This document shows positions 15,892 through 27,708 of a stretch of DNA of 55,850 nt, piece by piece. Below the pieces are notes generated by a model. It saw nothing but the letters and a program-made list of their open reading frames with translations, was not told where the DNA came from and searched no databases. This stretch comes from DASQFD01 sp035633255 (lineage in GTDB: Bacteria; Actinomycetota; Actinomycetes; Actinomycetales; Dermatophilaceae), in the NCBI GenBank assembly GCA_035633255.1, contig DASQFD010000096.1, positions 1-55,850 on the forward strand. The letters run 5' to 3'. How positions within the stretch are numbered: the stretch's first letter is position 1; each line of letters opens with the position of its first letter. The position numbers and the translations under genes are program-made.

Positions 15892-16431
15892 TCAGGCCGA
15901 GGCGGTCGTGGTGCTGCGGCCACCGGTGACGTCCACGCTGGCGGCCGGCGCGGCCGGCGCGGCCGGCGCGGTGGGCAGGTCGGGCACGTCGGGCACGGTG
16001 GCCGCGCTGGCGCTGCCCACGTCCGGCGCGTGTCCCTTGCCGGCCGGCTTGATCACGGCGAGCGTCTGCTTGCTCTCGGCGATCGCCCGGTTGGGCGAGG
16101 GCTGCGCCTTGTCCAGGGACTTCTTGCCCAGCAGCCCGAGGATGCCGGCGACGATGAGCACCACGACCGCGACGATGAGGTAGCCGGCCCACAGCGGCAG
16201 CGCCAGGGCGATCGCCCGGGCCGCCGTGTGCAGCAGGAACACGAAGCCGATGAGCCCGAGGACGCCGGCGGCGGCGAGCATGCCGACGCCCTTGCCCATG
16301 ATCTTGGCCCCACCGGTGACCTCCGCCTTGGCCAGGGCGACGTTGCTGCGGACGATCCCCTCCACGTCGCGGGTGAGGTCAGAGACCAGCTGCCCGATCG
16401 TCCGCTCGGGGATGCCGCCTTCGGTTGCCAT
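15892..16431 (-). CDS. phage-holin-family (DUF1469) membrane protein
   Basis: The 179-aa protein starts with an amphipathic segment (GQLVSDLTRDVEGIVRSNVALAKAEV), has two adjacent membrane helices (about 48-70 and 80-103), and ends in a Pro/Ala-rich repetitive tail. This is the Phage_holin_3_6/DUF1469 arrangement. It corresponds to Rv3669, between marP and acs. No lytic function is implied. The start is uncertain: GTG 16440 would add three residues. Confidence 0.82.
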   Translation of the reverse strand: MATEGGIPERTIGQLVSDLTRDVEGIVRSNVALAKAEVTGGAKIMGKGVGMLAAAGVLGLIGFVFLLHTAARAIALALPLWAGYLIVAVVVLIVAGILGLLGKKSLDKAQPSPNRAIAESKQTLAVIKPAGKGHAPDVGSASAATVPDVPDLPTAPAAPAAPAASVDVTGGRSTTTASA

Positions 16432-16520
16432 GTGTTCCACCGGTCCTTCACGTCGGACGTGGGCGGCCAGGGGCGCCGCCCGCTGCTCGGACCCTATCGT
16501 GCGCGCGCGGGCGGGGGGCG

Positions 16521-17903
16521 CTACGCCGACGGCGCCGGCGGCGGAGTCCGGCCGGAGCGCCGGGCGGACTCCACGGCATACACGTCCGGCACGCCGTCCC
16601 CGTCGGCGTCGAGGCTCTCGCGCTCGGCGATGCGTCGGTAGACCGCGTTGCGCCGGCGGAGCACCACGGCCGCGAGCGCCGCCGAGACGACCGAGCCGAC
16701 CAGGACGGCGACCTTGACGTGGTCCTCCTGCGGTGTGCCGGTGCCGAAGGCGAGCTCGCCCACCAGGAGCGAGACCGTGAACCCGACGCCGGTGAGCAGG
16801 GAGAGGCCGACGACGTCACTCCAGGCGAGGTCGTCGTCGAGCTCGGCCCGGGTGAAGCGGGCCATGAGCCAGGTGCTGCCGAGCACGCCGACGAGCTTGC
16901 CGACGACGAGCCCGAGGACGACGCCCACCGCCGCGGGGTCACGCGCGGCGCTCCCGAAGCCCCCTCCGACGACCGCCACTCCTGACGCGAAGAAGGCGAA
17001 GACCGGCACGGCGAAGCCGGCGGCCACCGGGCGCATGCGGTGCTCGAAGCGTTCGGCGACGTCGGTGCCGGCGGAGTGGTCACTGACCGATGGGACCCCG
17101 CGCTTGCGGGTGCACACCGGGACGACGAGGCCCAGGAGCACGCCGGCCACCGTGGCGTGGACGCCGGAGGCGTGGACCAGCCCCCAGGTGAGGGCGGCCA
17201 GCGGGAGGAGCAGCCAGCCGCGCGTGATCCTCCGCTGCACCAGGGTGGCGAACGCCCCCAGCGGGAGCAGCGCCAGGAGGAGGGGTGCGACCGACAGGTC
17301 CTCGGTGTAGAAGATCGCGATGATGGTGATGGCGATGAGGTCGTCGACCACCGCCAGGGTGAGCAGGAAGGAGCGCATTCCCGAGGGCAGGTACGAGCCG
17401 AGCACCGCGAGCACCGCGAGGGCGAAGGCGATGTCGGTCGCCGTGGGGATGGCCCACCCGCGCAGGGCGCCGTCACCGGCGTCCAGGACGGTCACGGTCG
17501 CGACGTAGAACAGGGCGGGGACGACGACCCCGCCGACGGCGGCCACCACCGGGACGGCGGCGCGCGCGGGGGTGCGCAGGTCCCCGACGAGGAACTCGCG
17601 CTTGACCTCGAGCCCGGCGACGAAGAAGAAGATGGCGAGCAGGCCGTCCCCCGCCCACTGGCCGAGGGTGAGGTCGAGGTGCCCCCACTCGATGCCCACG
17701 ACGGTGTCCCGTAAGGCGAAGTAGGCGTCCCCCCACGGGGAGTTCGCCCACGTCAGCGCGATGACGGCGGCGGCGAGCAGGAGGGCCCCGCCGATGGTCT
17801 CGGTCCGCAGCGCGTTCGCGAGGAACTGCGACTCCGCCCACGAGGGCCGGCGGAAGAGGGGGTCGCGGGTCGGGGGTGACGAGGTCGGGGGTGGCGAGGT
17901 CAC
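16521..17903 (-). CDS. nhaA: NhaA-type sodium/proton antiporter
   Basis: The 460-aa protein has about 11-12 hydrophobic helices and the NhaA signature residues: TATDIAFALAVLAVLG and the ion-binding Asp pair in VVDDLIAITIIAIFY. It exchanges sodium for protons across the cytoplasmic membrane. The C-terminus has an unusual soluble tail with DADGDGVPD, a calcium-loop-like motif. I chose GTG 17903 because GAGAGG lies about 10 nt upstream; GTG 17975 would add 24 residues. Confidence 0.92.
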   Translation of the reverse strand: MTSPPPTSSPPTRDPLFRRPSWAESQFLANALRTETIGGALLLAAAVIALTWANSPWGDAYFALRDTVVGIEWGHLDLTLGQWAGDGLLAIFFFVAGLEVKREFLVGDLRTPARAAVPVVAAVGGVVVPALFYVATVTVLDAGDGALRGWAIPTATDIAFALAVLAVLGSYLPSGMRSFLLTLAVVDDLIAITIIAIFYTEDLSVAPLLLALLPLGAFATLVQRRITRGWLLLPLAALTWGLVHASGVHATVAGVLLGLVVPVCTRKRGVPSVSDHSAGTDVAERFEHRMRPVAAGFAVPVFAFFASGVAVVGGGFGSAARDPAAVGVVLGLVVGKLVGVLGSTWLMARFTRAELDDDLAWSDVVGLSLLTGVGFTVSLLVGELAFGTGTPQEDHVKVAVLVGSVVSAALAAVVLRRRNAVYRRIAERESLDADGDGVPDVYAVESARRSGRTPPPAPSA

Positions 17904-18017
17904 GGGTGGCCGCCTCTCGTGCTGGCTCGGCGTCCGGGCACGCCCACACGCCGCCGACCAGGCTTCCCGGCTCACCCTTGTGACGTCACCCTAGCCGCCC
18001 CACCGATGGGGTGGGGC

Positions 18018-18033
18018 CGGGGCAGTCGCCCCG
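18018..18033 (-). terminator. GC hairpin after acs
   Basis: CGGGGC and GCCCCG pair perfectly around AGTC, about 40 bp past the acs stop on the minus strand. There is no T-tract. Confidence 0.4.
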
Positions 18034-18071
18034 TGCCCGCACCCCTGCCCGACCCCAGCCCGGCGGGACCC

Positions 18072-20048
<1,977 letters not shown>

Positions 20049-20068
20049 GGGGCTTCCTCCTCGTTGAG

Positions 20069-20078
20069 TGACGCGTCA
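20069..20078. promoter_or_regulatory. palindrome upstream of acs
   Basis: TGACGCGTCA is a perfect 10-bp palindrome 20-30 bp before the acs start codon, in operator position. The binder is unknown. Confidence 0.4.
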
Positions 20079-20150
20079 GGCAAGCCAACCCTGCGGGCGG
20101 GAGCGTGGGCAACCGGTGCGGGACTCGAGGTCGCCGGGCGGGGCGGTGTG

Positions 20151-20230
20151 CGCGCCGAGCGGGCGAGGAGCGGGGAGACCGGTCGGTATGCCGTGCGGCT
20201 GGGCAGAGTGCACAGCTACGCGGCATACCG
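20151..20230. promoter_or_regulatory. acs upstream element shared with the symporter operon, with inverted CGGTATGCCG/CGGCATACCG
   Basis: Positions 20151-20200 align without gaps to 23751-23800 upstream of the DUF485/symporter operon, with the core GGTCGGTATGCCGTG identical (20181-20195 and 23781-23795). In addition CGGTATGCCG (20184-20193) has its exact inverted partner CGGCATACCG at 20221-20230. Both downstream operons concern acetate, so a shared regulator is a reasonable inference. Confidence 0.45.
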
Positions 20231-20302
20231 CTGGTCGATCTGTGGCCCGAATGCGCAGGCCGAGCGGCACCGGTTGGCCTGAGCCGCGGGACGTGTTCTC
20301 GT

Positions 20303-20318
20303 GGTGACCTCGATCACA
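20303..20318. promoter_or_regulatory. Crp-type operator upstream of phhA
   Basis: GGTGA-CCTCGA-TCACA matches the actinobacterial Crp/GlxR consensus TGTGA-N6-TCACA at 9 of 10 fixed positions. It ends 17 bp before the phhA start, so binding there would probably repress phhA or affect transcription from overlapping promoters. Confidence 0.5.
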
Positions 20319-20335
20319 CGAGGAGGTGGGGTCCG

Positions 20336-21247
20336 ATGTTCGACGACGGCCAGCTGTACTCGCCGGTGACCCGGCGCGACGACGGCAGCGTGGAGGTGCA
20401 CCTCGGCGAGGGGCACCCCGGGTTCACCGACGCGGCATACCGGGTCCGCCGCGGCGACATCGCCGGTGCCGCGCTGTCCTGGCGGCGCGGGGAGCCGGTG
20501 CCGCGCATCGACTACACGCCGGAGGAGCACGAGGTCTGGGCGGTGGTGGGTGCCGAGCTCGCGCCGAAGCACGAGCGCCACGCCTGCGGGGAGTACCTCG
20601 AGGCGAAGGCGGCCCTGGGGCTGCCCACCGAGCGGGTCCCCCAGCTCTCCGAGGTCAGCGAGCGGCTCCGGCCGCTCACCGGGTGGGGCTACGTCGCGGC
20701 GCCCGGGCTGGTGCCGCTGCGCGAGTTCTACGCCGACCTCGGGGCGCGGACGTTCAACTCCACGCAGTACCTCCGGCACCCGAGCAGCCCGCTCTACACC
20801 CCCGAGCCCGACGTCGTCCACGAGGTCGTCGGCCACGCCAACCAGCTCGCGAGCCCACGCTTCGCCCGGCTCACCGAGGCGGCCGGCCGGTCCGCCACGC
20901 GGCTGGAGACGCCGGAGGCGCTGAAGTTCGTCGCCGACGTCTTCTGGTTCACCCTCGAGTTCGGGGTCGTTCGGGAGGGCGGTGAAGCCAAGGCCTACGG
21001 CGCCGGCATCCTCAGCAGCTTCGGGGAGATGGAGGAGTTCCGCGAGGTGGAGAACCGCCCGCTCGACCTCGCCGCCATGGGCACCCTGGCCTACGACATC
21101 ACGGCATACCAGCCGGTGCTCTTCTCGGCCGAGAGCCTGGGGGAGCTGGACGAGGTGGTCGGCACCTTCTTCGACACCGTCGACGACGACCTCACCGAGC
21201 GGCTCCGCTCCCAGGCGAGCGCACGAGGGCTGCTGACGCCGGCCTGA
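20336..21247 (+). CDS. phhA: phenylalanine 4-monooxygenase
   Basis: The 303-aa protein is a pterin-dependent aromatic amino acid hydroxylase that turns phenylalanine into tyrosine. The iron ligands are visible: H162 and H167 in VVHEVVGH and E208 in FTLEFGV. Length matches bacterial PhhA. AGGAGG precedes the ATG at 20336. No pterin dehydratase lies next to it, so the cofactor recycling enzyme must be elsewhere. A Crp-type site overlaps the promoter region. It is divergent from acs and convergent on the symporter. Confidence 0.93.
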   Translation: MFDDGQLYSPVTRRDDGSVEVHLGEGHPGFTDAAYRVRRGDIAGAALSWRRGEPVPRIDYTPEEHEVWAVVGAELAPKHERHACGEYLEAKAALGLPTERVPQLSEVSERLRPLTGWGYVAAPGLVPLREFYADLGARTFNSTQYLRHPSSPLYTPEPDVVHEVVGHANQLASPRFARLTEAAGRSATRLETPEALKFVADVFWFTLEFGVVREGGEAKAYGAGILSSFGEMEEFREVENRPLDLAAMGTLAYDITAYQPVLFSAESLGELDEVVGTFFDTVDDDLTERLRSQASARGLLTPA

Positions 21248-21266
21248 CCCGCCGTCCCCCCAGTGC

Positions 21267-21459
21267 GGGAGGGTCCTGCATCACCTCGACCGGCGCGGGC
21301 TGCCGGTGGGTGGAGGTGATCCGCTACCTCGGGAGGGTCCGCTATCACCTCGACCCGCGCGGGGTTGCCGGTGGGTGGAGGTGATGCGCTACCTCGGGAG
21401 GGTCGTTCATCGCCTCGACCGGCGCGGGCTGCCGGTGGGTGGAGGTGATCCGCTACCCC
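21267..21459. repeat. three tandem copies of a 64-bp hairpin-forming unit
   Basis: Units start at 21267, 21331 and 21396 (64, 65 and 64 bp), each beginning GGGAGGGTC and containing ATCACCTC and later GAGGTGAT as complementary arms. They lie between the convergent phhA and symporter genes. Each could fold in either strand, so they may act as a bidirectional terminator array. Small differences between copies show that they have diverged. Confidence 0.8.
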
Positions 21460-21518
21460 GAGCCGCTACCCCGCCAGCCCCAGCCCCGCCAGCCCCAGGA
21501 TTCTCGGGTGACGTGGGA

Positions 21519-21565
21519 AAGACCCCACCTCACCCGAGTCTGCTTCTCGGGTGAGGTGGGGTCTT
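21519..21565. terminator. perfect 20-bp inverted repeat, bidirectional terminator
   Basis: AAGACCCCACCTCACCCGAG (21519-21538) and its exact reverse complement (21546-21565) enclose a 7-nt loop TCTGCTT. A third imperfect copy of the arm lies at 21503-21521. It sits 40 bp before the symporter stop and 270 bp after phhA. It is the strongest hairpin I see in the window. Confidence 0.75.
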
Positions 21566-21604
21566 GTCGGGGGAGGTCGCCCGGCCTGGCGGCCGGGCGT
21601 CCCG

Positions 21605-23266
21605 TCAGTGGTCGAGCGCCTTGGCGACGCCGTGACCGGTGAGGCTGCGCACCTCCATCTCGGCGTACTTCTGGGAGTTGTGCTCCTTGCTCGTGACCGA
21701 GCCGAGCCACCCGAGGAAGAACGCGAGCGGGATGCTGATCAGGCCGGGGTTGTCCAGCGGGAAGAGGCTGAAGTCGATCGCCGTGTTGGTGATCATCGAC
21801 TGGCTCGGACCGCCCGGCTCCAGCGGCGGCTTCCCCGACACGACCGGGCTGAAGATGATCAGCCCGATGGCGGTGATCAGCCCGCCGTAGATGCTGAACA
21901 GCGCGCCCCGGGTGTTGAAGCCCTTCCAGAACAGCGAGTACAGGATCGTCGGGAGGTTGGCGCTCGCCGCGATGGCGAAGGCCAGTGCCACGAGGAACGC
22001 GATGTTCTGGCTCTTGGCCAGCATCCCGCCGAGGATCGCGACGACCCCGATGCCGACCGCCGCGATGCGGGCGACCCGCACCTCCTGGTCCTGGGTGGTC
22101 TGGCCGCGCTTGAAGACCTCCTTGTAGAGGTCGTGGGCGAACGTCGCGCTCGTGGTGATGGTCAGGCCGGCGACCACCGCGAGGATCGTCGCGAAGGCGA
22201 TGCCGGCGACGATGCCGAGCAGGACCGAGCCACCGAGCTCGAAGGCCAGCAGCGGTGCCGCCGAGTTCGCCTTGCCGGGTGCGGCGTTGATCTCCGTCGG
22301 GCCGACCAGCGCACCGGCGCCGAAGCCGACGACGAGGGTGAGCAGGTAGAACCCGCCGATCAGCCAGATGGCCCACTCGACCGACTTGCGAGCCTGCTTG
22401 CTCGTCGGGACGGTGTAGAAGCGCTGCAGGACGTGCGGGAGACCGGCGGTGCCGAGCACGAGCGCCATCGACAGCGAGATGAAGTCGATCTTGGTCGTGG
22501 TCGTCTTGCCGTACTTCAGGCCCGGGGAGAGCAGGGCCTCGCCCGCGGGGTTGTTGTCCACGGCCGCCTGGAAGAGGCTCGAGAGGTTGAAGTTGAACTG
22601 CGCGAGCACCCAGATGGTCATGATCGCCGTGGCGGTGATGAGCAGGATCGCCTTGATGATCTGGACCCAGGTGGTGCCCTTCATCCCGCCGATGAGGACG
22701 TAGAGGACCATGACGCCGCCCACGACGGCGATGACGAGGTTCTGCGCCAGCTCGCCGCTGACCCCGAGGAGCAGGGAGACGAGGCCGCCCGCGCCGGCCA
22801 TCTGCGCCAGCAGGTAGAAGAGCGAGACGCTGAGGACCGAGATGGCGGTCGCCACGCGGACCGGGCGCTGCCGGAGCCGGTAGGACAGCACGTCGGCCAT
22901 CGTGAAGCGGCCGGTGTTGCGCATCAGCTCGGCGACGAGGAGCAGCGCGACCAGCCAGGCGACGAGGAACCCGATGGAGTAGAGGAAGCCGTCGTACCCC
23001 TGCAGGGCGATGGCGCCGGCGATCCCGAGGAAGGAGGCCGCCGACAGGTAGTCGCCCGCGATGGCGATGCCGTTCTGGCGGCCCGAGAAGGCGCCGCCCG
23101 CGGTGTAGTACTCACCGGCGGTCTTCTTGCCGGAGGCGACGCGGATGACGATGGCCAGCGTCGCCAGGACGAAGGTCGCGAAGATGGCGATGTTGAGCAG
23201 GGGCTCACCGACGGACACCGCCTCCGCGGAGGGGAGGGCGGCGGGAAGCGCGGTCACGGCTGCCAT
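21605..23266 (-). CDS. actP: cation/acetate symporter (sodium:solute symporter family)
   Basis: The 553-aa protein has about 13 membrane helices and family motifs: SGRQNGIAIAGDYLSAASFLGIAG near residue 65, and ALVLGTAGLPHVLQRFYTV in the middle. Members of the ActP/MctC branch take up acetate, pyruvate or other short carboxylates with a cation. A DUF485 protein is encoded 1 bp upstream, the usual partner. The acs gene nearby and the shared upstream block support acetate as the substrate. The exact substrate cannot be read from sequence. Confidence 0.9.
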   Translation of the reverse strand: MAAVTALPAALPSAEAVSVGEPLLNIAIFATFVLATLAIVIRVASGKKTAGEYYTAGGAFSGRQNGIAIAGDYLSAASFLGIAGAIALQGYDGFLYSIGFLVAWLVALLLVAELMRNTGRFTMADVLSYRLRQRPVRVATAISVLSVSLFYLLAQMAGAGGLVSLLLGVSGELAQNLVIAVVGGVMVLYVLIGGMKGTTWVQIIKAILLITATAIMTIWVLAQFNFNLSSLFQAAVDNNPAGEALLSPGLKYGKTTTTKIDFISLSMALVLGTAGLPHVLQRFYTVPTSKQARKSVEWAIWLIGGFYLLTLVVGFGAGALVGPTEINAAPGKANSAAPLLAFELGGSVLLGIVAGIAFATILAVVAGLTITTSATFAHDLYKEVFKRGQTTQDQEVRVARIAAVGIGVVAILGGMLAKSQNIAFLVALAFAIAASANLPTILYSLFWKGFNTRGALFSIYGGLITAIGLIIFSPVVSGKPPLEPGGPSQSMITNTAIDFSLFPLDNPGLISIPLAFFLGWLGSVTSKEHNSQKYAEMEVRSLTGHGVAKALDH

Positions 23267-23267
23267 G

Positions 23268-23606
23268 TCACTGACCCGCCTTCTCGTCGAGCTGCGCGCC
23301 GAGCCGCTCCGCGAGCGGGTCGAGCTCGCGGTTGGCCCAGCGGGCGTAGATGAACGTGATGGCGAACGTCGTGACGAACTGGCCCAGCCCGAAGATCAGG
23401 CCGATGTTGATGTTGCCGAAGACCTTGGTCCCCATGAACCCGGGGGCGAAGATCGAGAGCAGGACGTAGAGGAAGTACCAGGCGAGGAAGAACGCGGTCA
23501 TCGGGAAGACGAACCCCCGGAACTTCGACCGCAGCTGCTGGAACTCCTCGGTGCCTTGCAGCCCGACGTACGGGTCGTCAGCGCTGGTGCGAGCTTCGTT
23601 GCTCAC
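23268..23606 (-). CDS. DUF485 small membrane protein, partner of symporter
   Basis: The 112-aa protein has two membrane helices (about 30-52 and 66-90), EEFQQLRSKFRGFVFPMTAFFLAWYF and a FAITFIYARWANRELDPLAERL ending: the DUF485 pattern. In E. coli the equivalent YjcH is encoded with ActP. GGAGG precedes GTG 23606 by 5 nt. The stop is 1 bp before the symporter ATG, so the two are co-translated. Confidence 0.88.
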   Translation of the reverse strand: MSNEARTSADDPYVGLQGTEEFQQLRSKFRGFVFPMTAFFLAWYFLYVLLSIFAPGFMGTKVFGNINIGLIFGLGQFVTTFAITFIYARWANRELDPLAERLGAQLDEKAGQ

Positions 23607-23750
23607 AGTCACCTCCGGTGCAGTTGGTCGCCCGGGCAGCGGGTGCCCGGATCGCGCCCCACTGTCGTGGAGCGGCGCGCCGGCCGCCCAGCCCCGACGC
23701 GGCGGGGCGCGCCGGACGGGCGGGCGGTCTCGCCGTGCGGGGTCGCCGTC

Positions 23751-23800
23751 AGCGCCGAACGGTCCCGGGTGGGGACGAGCGGTCGGTATGCCGTGAGGCC
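23751..23800. promoter_or_regulatory. element shared with the acs upstream region
   Basis: This stretch aligns ungapped with 20151-20200 and includes GGTCGGTATGCCGTG. It lies about 145-195 bp upstream of the DUF485 start, between that operon and tdh. Confidence 0.45.
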
Positions 23801-23874
23801 GGCCGGGTGCCCCGGCGCGAACTCCGCGGACACCGCGAGCCGTGGCTCGGCCTCGGCCCCGGCATGATGGGGCC

Positions 23875-24915
23875 GTGCGCGCTCTGGTGAAGACCACCGC
23901 CGGTCCCGGGCTGACCCTGCTCGACGTGCCGGAGCCGCCCTGCGGTGACAAGGACGTCAAGGTGCGGGTGCTGCGGGCGGGGCTGTGCGGCACGGACCTG
24001 CACCTGCAGGAGTGGGACGACTGGGCGGCCTCGGTCGTGACGCCGCCGATGACCATCGGTCACGAGTTCTACGGCGAGGTGGTGGAGGTCGGCGCCGACG
24101 TCACCCACGTCGGCGTCGGCGAGCGCGTCTCGGGTGAGGGCCACGTGGTCTGCGGCACCTGCCGCAACTGCCGCGCCGGGCGGCGGCACCTGTGCATCCA
24201 CACAATAGGGGTGGGCGTGAACCGCGACGGGGCGCTCGCCGACCTGGTCGTGGTCCCGGCGAGCAACGTGTGGGTGCAGGGTCCGGACATCGAGCCGGAG
24301 CTGGGCGCGATCTTCGACCCGCTGGGGAACGCGGTGCACACCGCGCTGCAGTGGCCGGTGGCCGGCGAGGACGTCGTCGTCACCGGGGCCGGCCCGATCG
24401 GGGTCATGGCCACGGCCGTCGTCCGGCACGCCGGGGCCCGCCGGATCGTCGTCACCGACGTCAGCGACGAGCGCCTCGCGCTCGCCCGGGGCGCGGGCGC
24501 CGACCTCGTCGTCAATGTCGCCACCGGCGGCACGCTCGCCGCGGCCCAGGCGGAGCTGGGGATGCGCGAGGGCTTCGACATCGGGCTCGAGATGTCCGGT
24601 GCCCCCTCGGCCGTCGAGGAGATGCTGGCGAACCTCAACCACGGGGCCCGGGTGGCCATGCTCGGGCTGCCCAAGGACCCCTACCCGGTCGACTGGGGCC
24701 GGGTCATCACGCACATGGTGACCATCCGCGGGATCTACGGCCGCGAGATGTTCGAGACCTGGTACCTCATGACGTCGATGCTCGCGTCCAGCCAGCGGCT
24801 GCGCGAGGCGGTGACCTCCGTGATCACCCACCGCTTCCCGGCCGAGCGGTGGCAGGAGGCCTTCGACACGGCGCGGTCAGGGCACTGCGGCAAGGTGGTC
24901 CTGAACTGGTCCTGA
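23875..24915 (+). CDS. tdh: L-threonine 3-dehydrogenase
   Basis: The 346-aa zinc-dependent dehydrogenase converts threonine to 2-amino-3-ketobutyrate. Catalytic zinc residues are C38, H63 and E64; structural zinc cysteines are C93, C96, C99 and C107. The NAD-binding glycine motif is GAGPIGVMATAV. The kbl gene follows, which fixes the pathway. GTG 23875 was chosen because upstream residues do not fit the family; a CATGAT hexamer lies 6 nt before it, possibly a -10 of a leaderless message. Confidence 0.93.
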   Translation: MRALVKTTAGPGLTLLDVPEPPCGDKDVKVRVLRAGLCGTDLHLQEWDDWAASVVTPPMTIGHEFYGEVVEVGADVTHVGVGERVSGEGHVVCGTCRNCRAGRRHLCIHTIGVGVNRDGALADLVVVPASNVWVQGPDIEPELGAIFDPLGNAVHTALQWPVAGEDVVVTGAGPIGVMATAVVRHAGARRIVVTDVSDERLALARGAGADLVVNVATGGTLAAAQAELGMREGFDIGLEMSGAPSAVEEMLANLNHGARVAMLGLPKDPYPVDWGRVITHMVTIRGIYGREMFETWYLMTSMLASSQRLREAVTSVITHRFPAERWQEAFDTARSGHCGKVVLNWS

Positions 24916-24932
24916 GAGGGGTCCTGACGGCA

Positions 24933-24938
24933 TACGCT
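24933..24938 (+). promoter_or_regulatory. possible internal promoter before kbl
   Basis: TACGCT forms part of GACGGCATACGCT in the 56-bp gap between tdh and kbl. Transcription would start near 24946. It is a weak call. Confidence 0.3.
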
Positions 24939-24971
24939 GGCCGCCCGGGGGACCACGAGGAGACGGTGACG

Positions 24972-26165
<1,194 letters not shown>

Positions 26166-26172
26166 GCCGGCG

Positions 26173-27708
26173 TCAGTCAGCCAGGCGCGAGCGCCGCAGC
26201 CGCACCGACTCCGGGGTGTGCAGGCGGACCATGACGCGGGTCGTCCCCTCGGGGACGTGCCGAGGGGTGGCCAGCGACACCAGCACGGTGACCGACACGG
26301 CGAGGGGGATGCACCACGCCCCGGGGCTCTCCAGCAGCGCGCCGGGCCAGCCGGGGAGGGGACCGGCGAGCACGTGGGTCGTGAGGGCCGCCGTCGCCGT
26401 CACGCCCCCGACGAGGAGCCCGCTGAGGGCCCCGACGGTGCTGAGGTCGCGCCACCACACCCCGAGGATGAGCAGGGGGGCGAAGGTCGCGGACGCCACG
26501 GCGAAGGCCAGTCCCACCGAGGTCGCGAGCCCGAGCGGCTCGGTGAGGCGGCTGACGGCATACGGCACCACCACCGCGAGGACCGCCGCGAAGCGGAAGC
26601 CACGGAAGCTCGGGGCGTCGCCCCCGGTGAGCCGCGCCAGCCCCGGGCGGAGCAGCTCCTGGTCCAGCACGCCGGTGACCGACATCGCCAGCCCCGAGGC
26701 GGTGGAGAGGAAGGCGGCGAAGGCGCCACCGGCCACCATGGCGGTGAGGACGTCGGCGGCCAGGCCGTCCAGCACGAGCCCGGGCAGGCGCAGGACGATC
26801 GAGTCCGAGCGGACCCCCTCGGGCAGCACGGGCAGGTGCACCCGCCCGAGCACGCCGTAGACGGGCGGTACGAGGTAGAACAGGCCGAGGAGGGCCAGCA
26901 CCGCGACCGTCGTCCGGCGCGCCGCCGACCCGTCGGGGTTGGTGTAGTAGCGGACCAGCACGTGCGGCAGGCCCATGGTGCCCAGGCACAGGGCGAGCAG
27001 GGTGGAGTAGGTCCGGTACAGCGGGTGGTCGTCGCCCCCGCGGGGGGCCAGCGGGACGTGCCACGACGACGCCGCCACGAACGGGTGCGGCGCGCCGGAG
27101 CGGGCCCACAGCACGACCAGCACGAAGGCCGGGACCGCGATGGCGGTCAGCTTGATCCAGTACTGCACCGCCTGGACGAAGGTGATCGAGCGCATGCCGC
27201 CGGCGCCGACCGCGGCGCCGACGACGGCCGCGACCACGAGCCCACCGACCCACGAGGGAGCGCCGGACACGAGCTGCAGCGCCAGGCTCGCCCCCTGGAA
27301 CTGCGGCACGAGGTAGAGCCAGCCGATGCCGACGACGAGCACCGAGGACACCAGCCGGATCGGGCGCGAGCCCAAGCGGGCCTCGGCGAAGTCGGGCACC
27401 GTGTAGGCGCCGGACCGCCGCATCGGGGCGGCGACCATGACGAGGAGGACGAGGTAGCCCAGGGTGTAGCCCACCGGCAGCCACAGCATGTCGACGCCGC
27501 GGTCGTAGATGAGCCCCGCCACCCCGAGGAACGAGGCCGCCGAGAGGTACTCCCCGCCGATGGCGCTCGCGTTCAGCCGCGGGGAGACGGTGCGGCCGGC
27601 CACGTAGAAGTCGCTCGTCGCGCGGGAGAGCCGCAGCCCCAGCCCGCCGACCACGAGCGTGACGACGCAGACCAGGACGACGGCGGCCAGCGAGAGCGGC
27701 GTGCTCAC
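26173..27708 (-). CDS. second sodium:solute symporter, ActP-like
   Basis: The 511-aa protein has the same SSS signatures as the first symporter, INASAIGGEYLSAASFLGVAG-like and LGTMGLPHVLVRYYT, but is clearly divergent from it. It is coupled to an upstream DUF485 gene by a GTGA overlap and lies downstream of a LytS/LytTR regulatory pair on the same strand. It probably imports a monocarboxylate different from that of the first symporter. Substrate unknown. Confidence 0.87.
   Translation of the reverse strand: MSTPLSLAAVVLVCVVTLVVGGLGLRLSRATSDFYVAGRTVSPRLNASAIGGEYLSAASFLGVAGLIYDRGVDMLWLPVGYTLGYLVLLVMVAAPMRRSGAYTVPDFAEARLGSRPIRLVSSVLVVGIGWLYLVPQFQGASLALQLVSGAPSWVGGLVVAAVVGAAVGAGGMRSITFVQAVQYWIKLTAIAVPAFVLVVLWARSGAPHPFVAASSWHVPLAPRGGDDHPLYRTYSTLLALCLGTMGLPHVLVRYYTNPDGSAARRTTVAVLALLGLFYLVPPVYGVLGRVHLPVLPEGVRSDSIVLRLPGLVLDGLAADVLTAMVAGGAFAAFLSTASGLAMSVTGVLDQELLRPGLARLTGGDAPSFRGFRFAAVLAVVVPYAVSRLTEPLGLATSVGLAFAVASATFAPLLILGVWWRDLSTVGALSGLLVGGVTATAALTTHVLAGPLPGWPGALLESPGAWCIPLAVSVTVLVSLATPRHVPEGTTRVMVRLHTPESVRLRRSRLAD

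Noticed and set aside
21267..21459. Three 64-bp repeats as a CRISPR array
   Set aside because: The units are directly tandem with no unique spacers and no cas genes are near.
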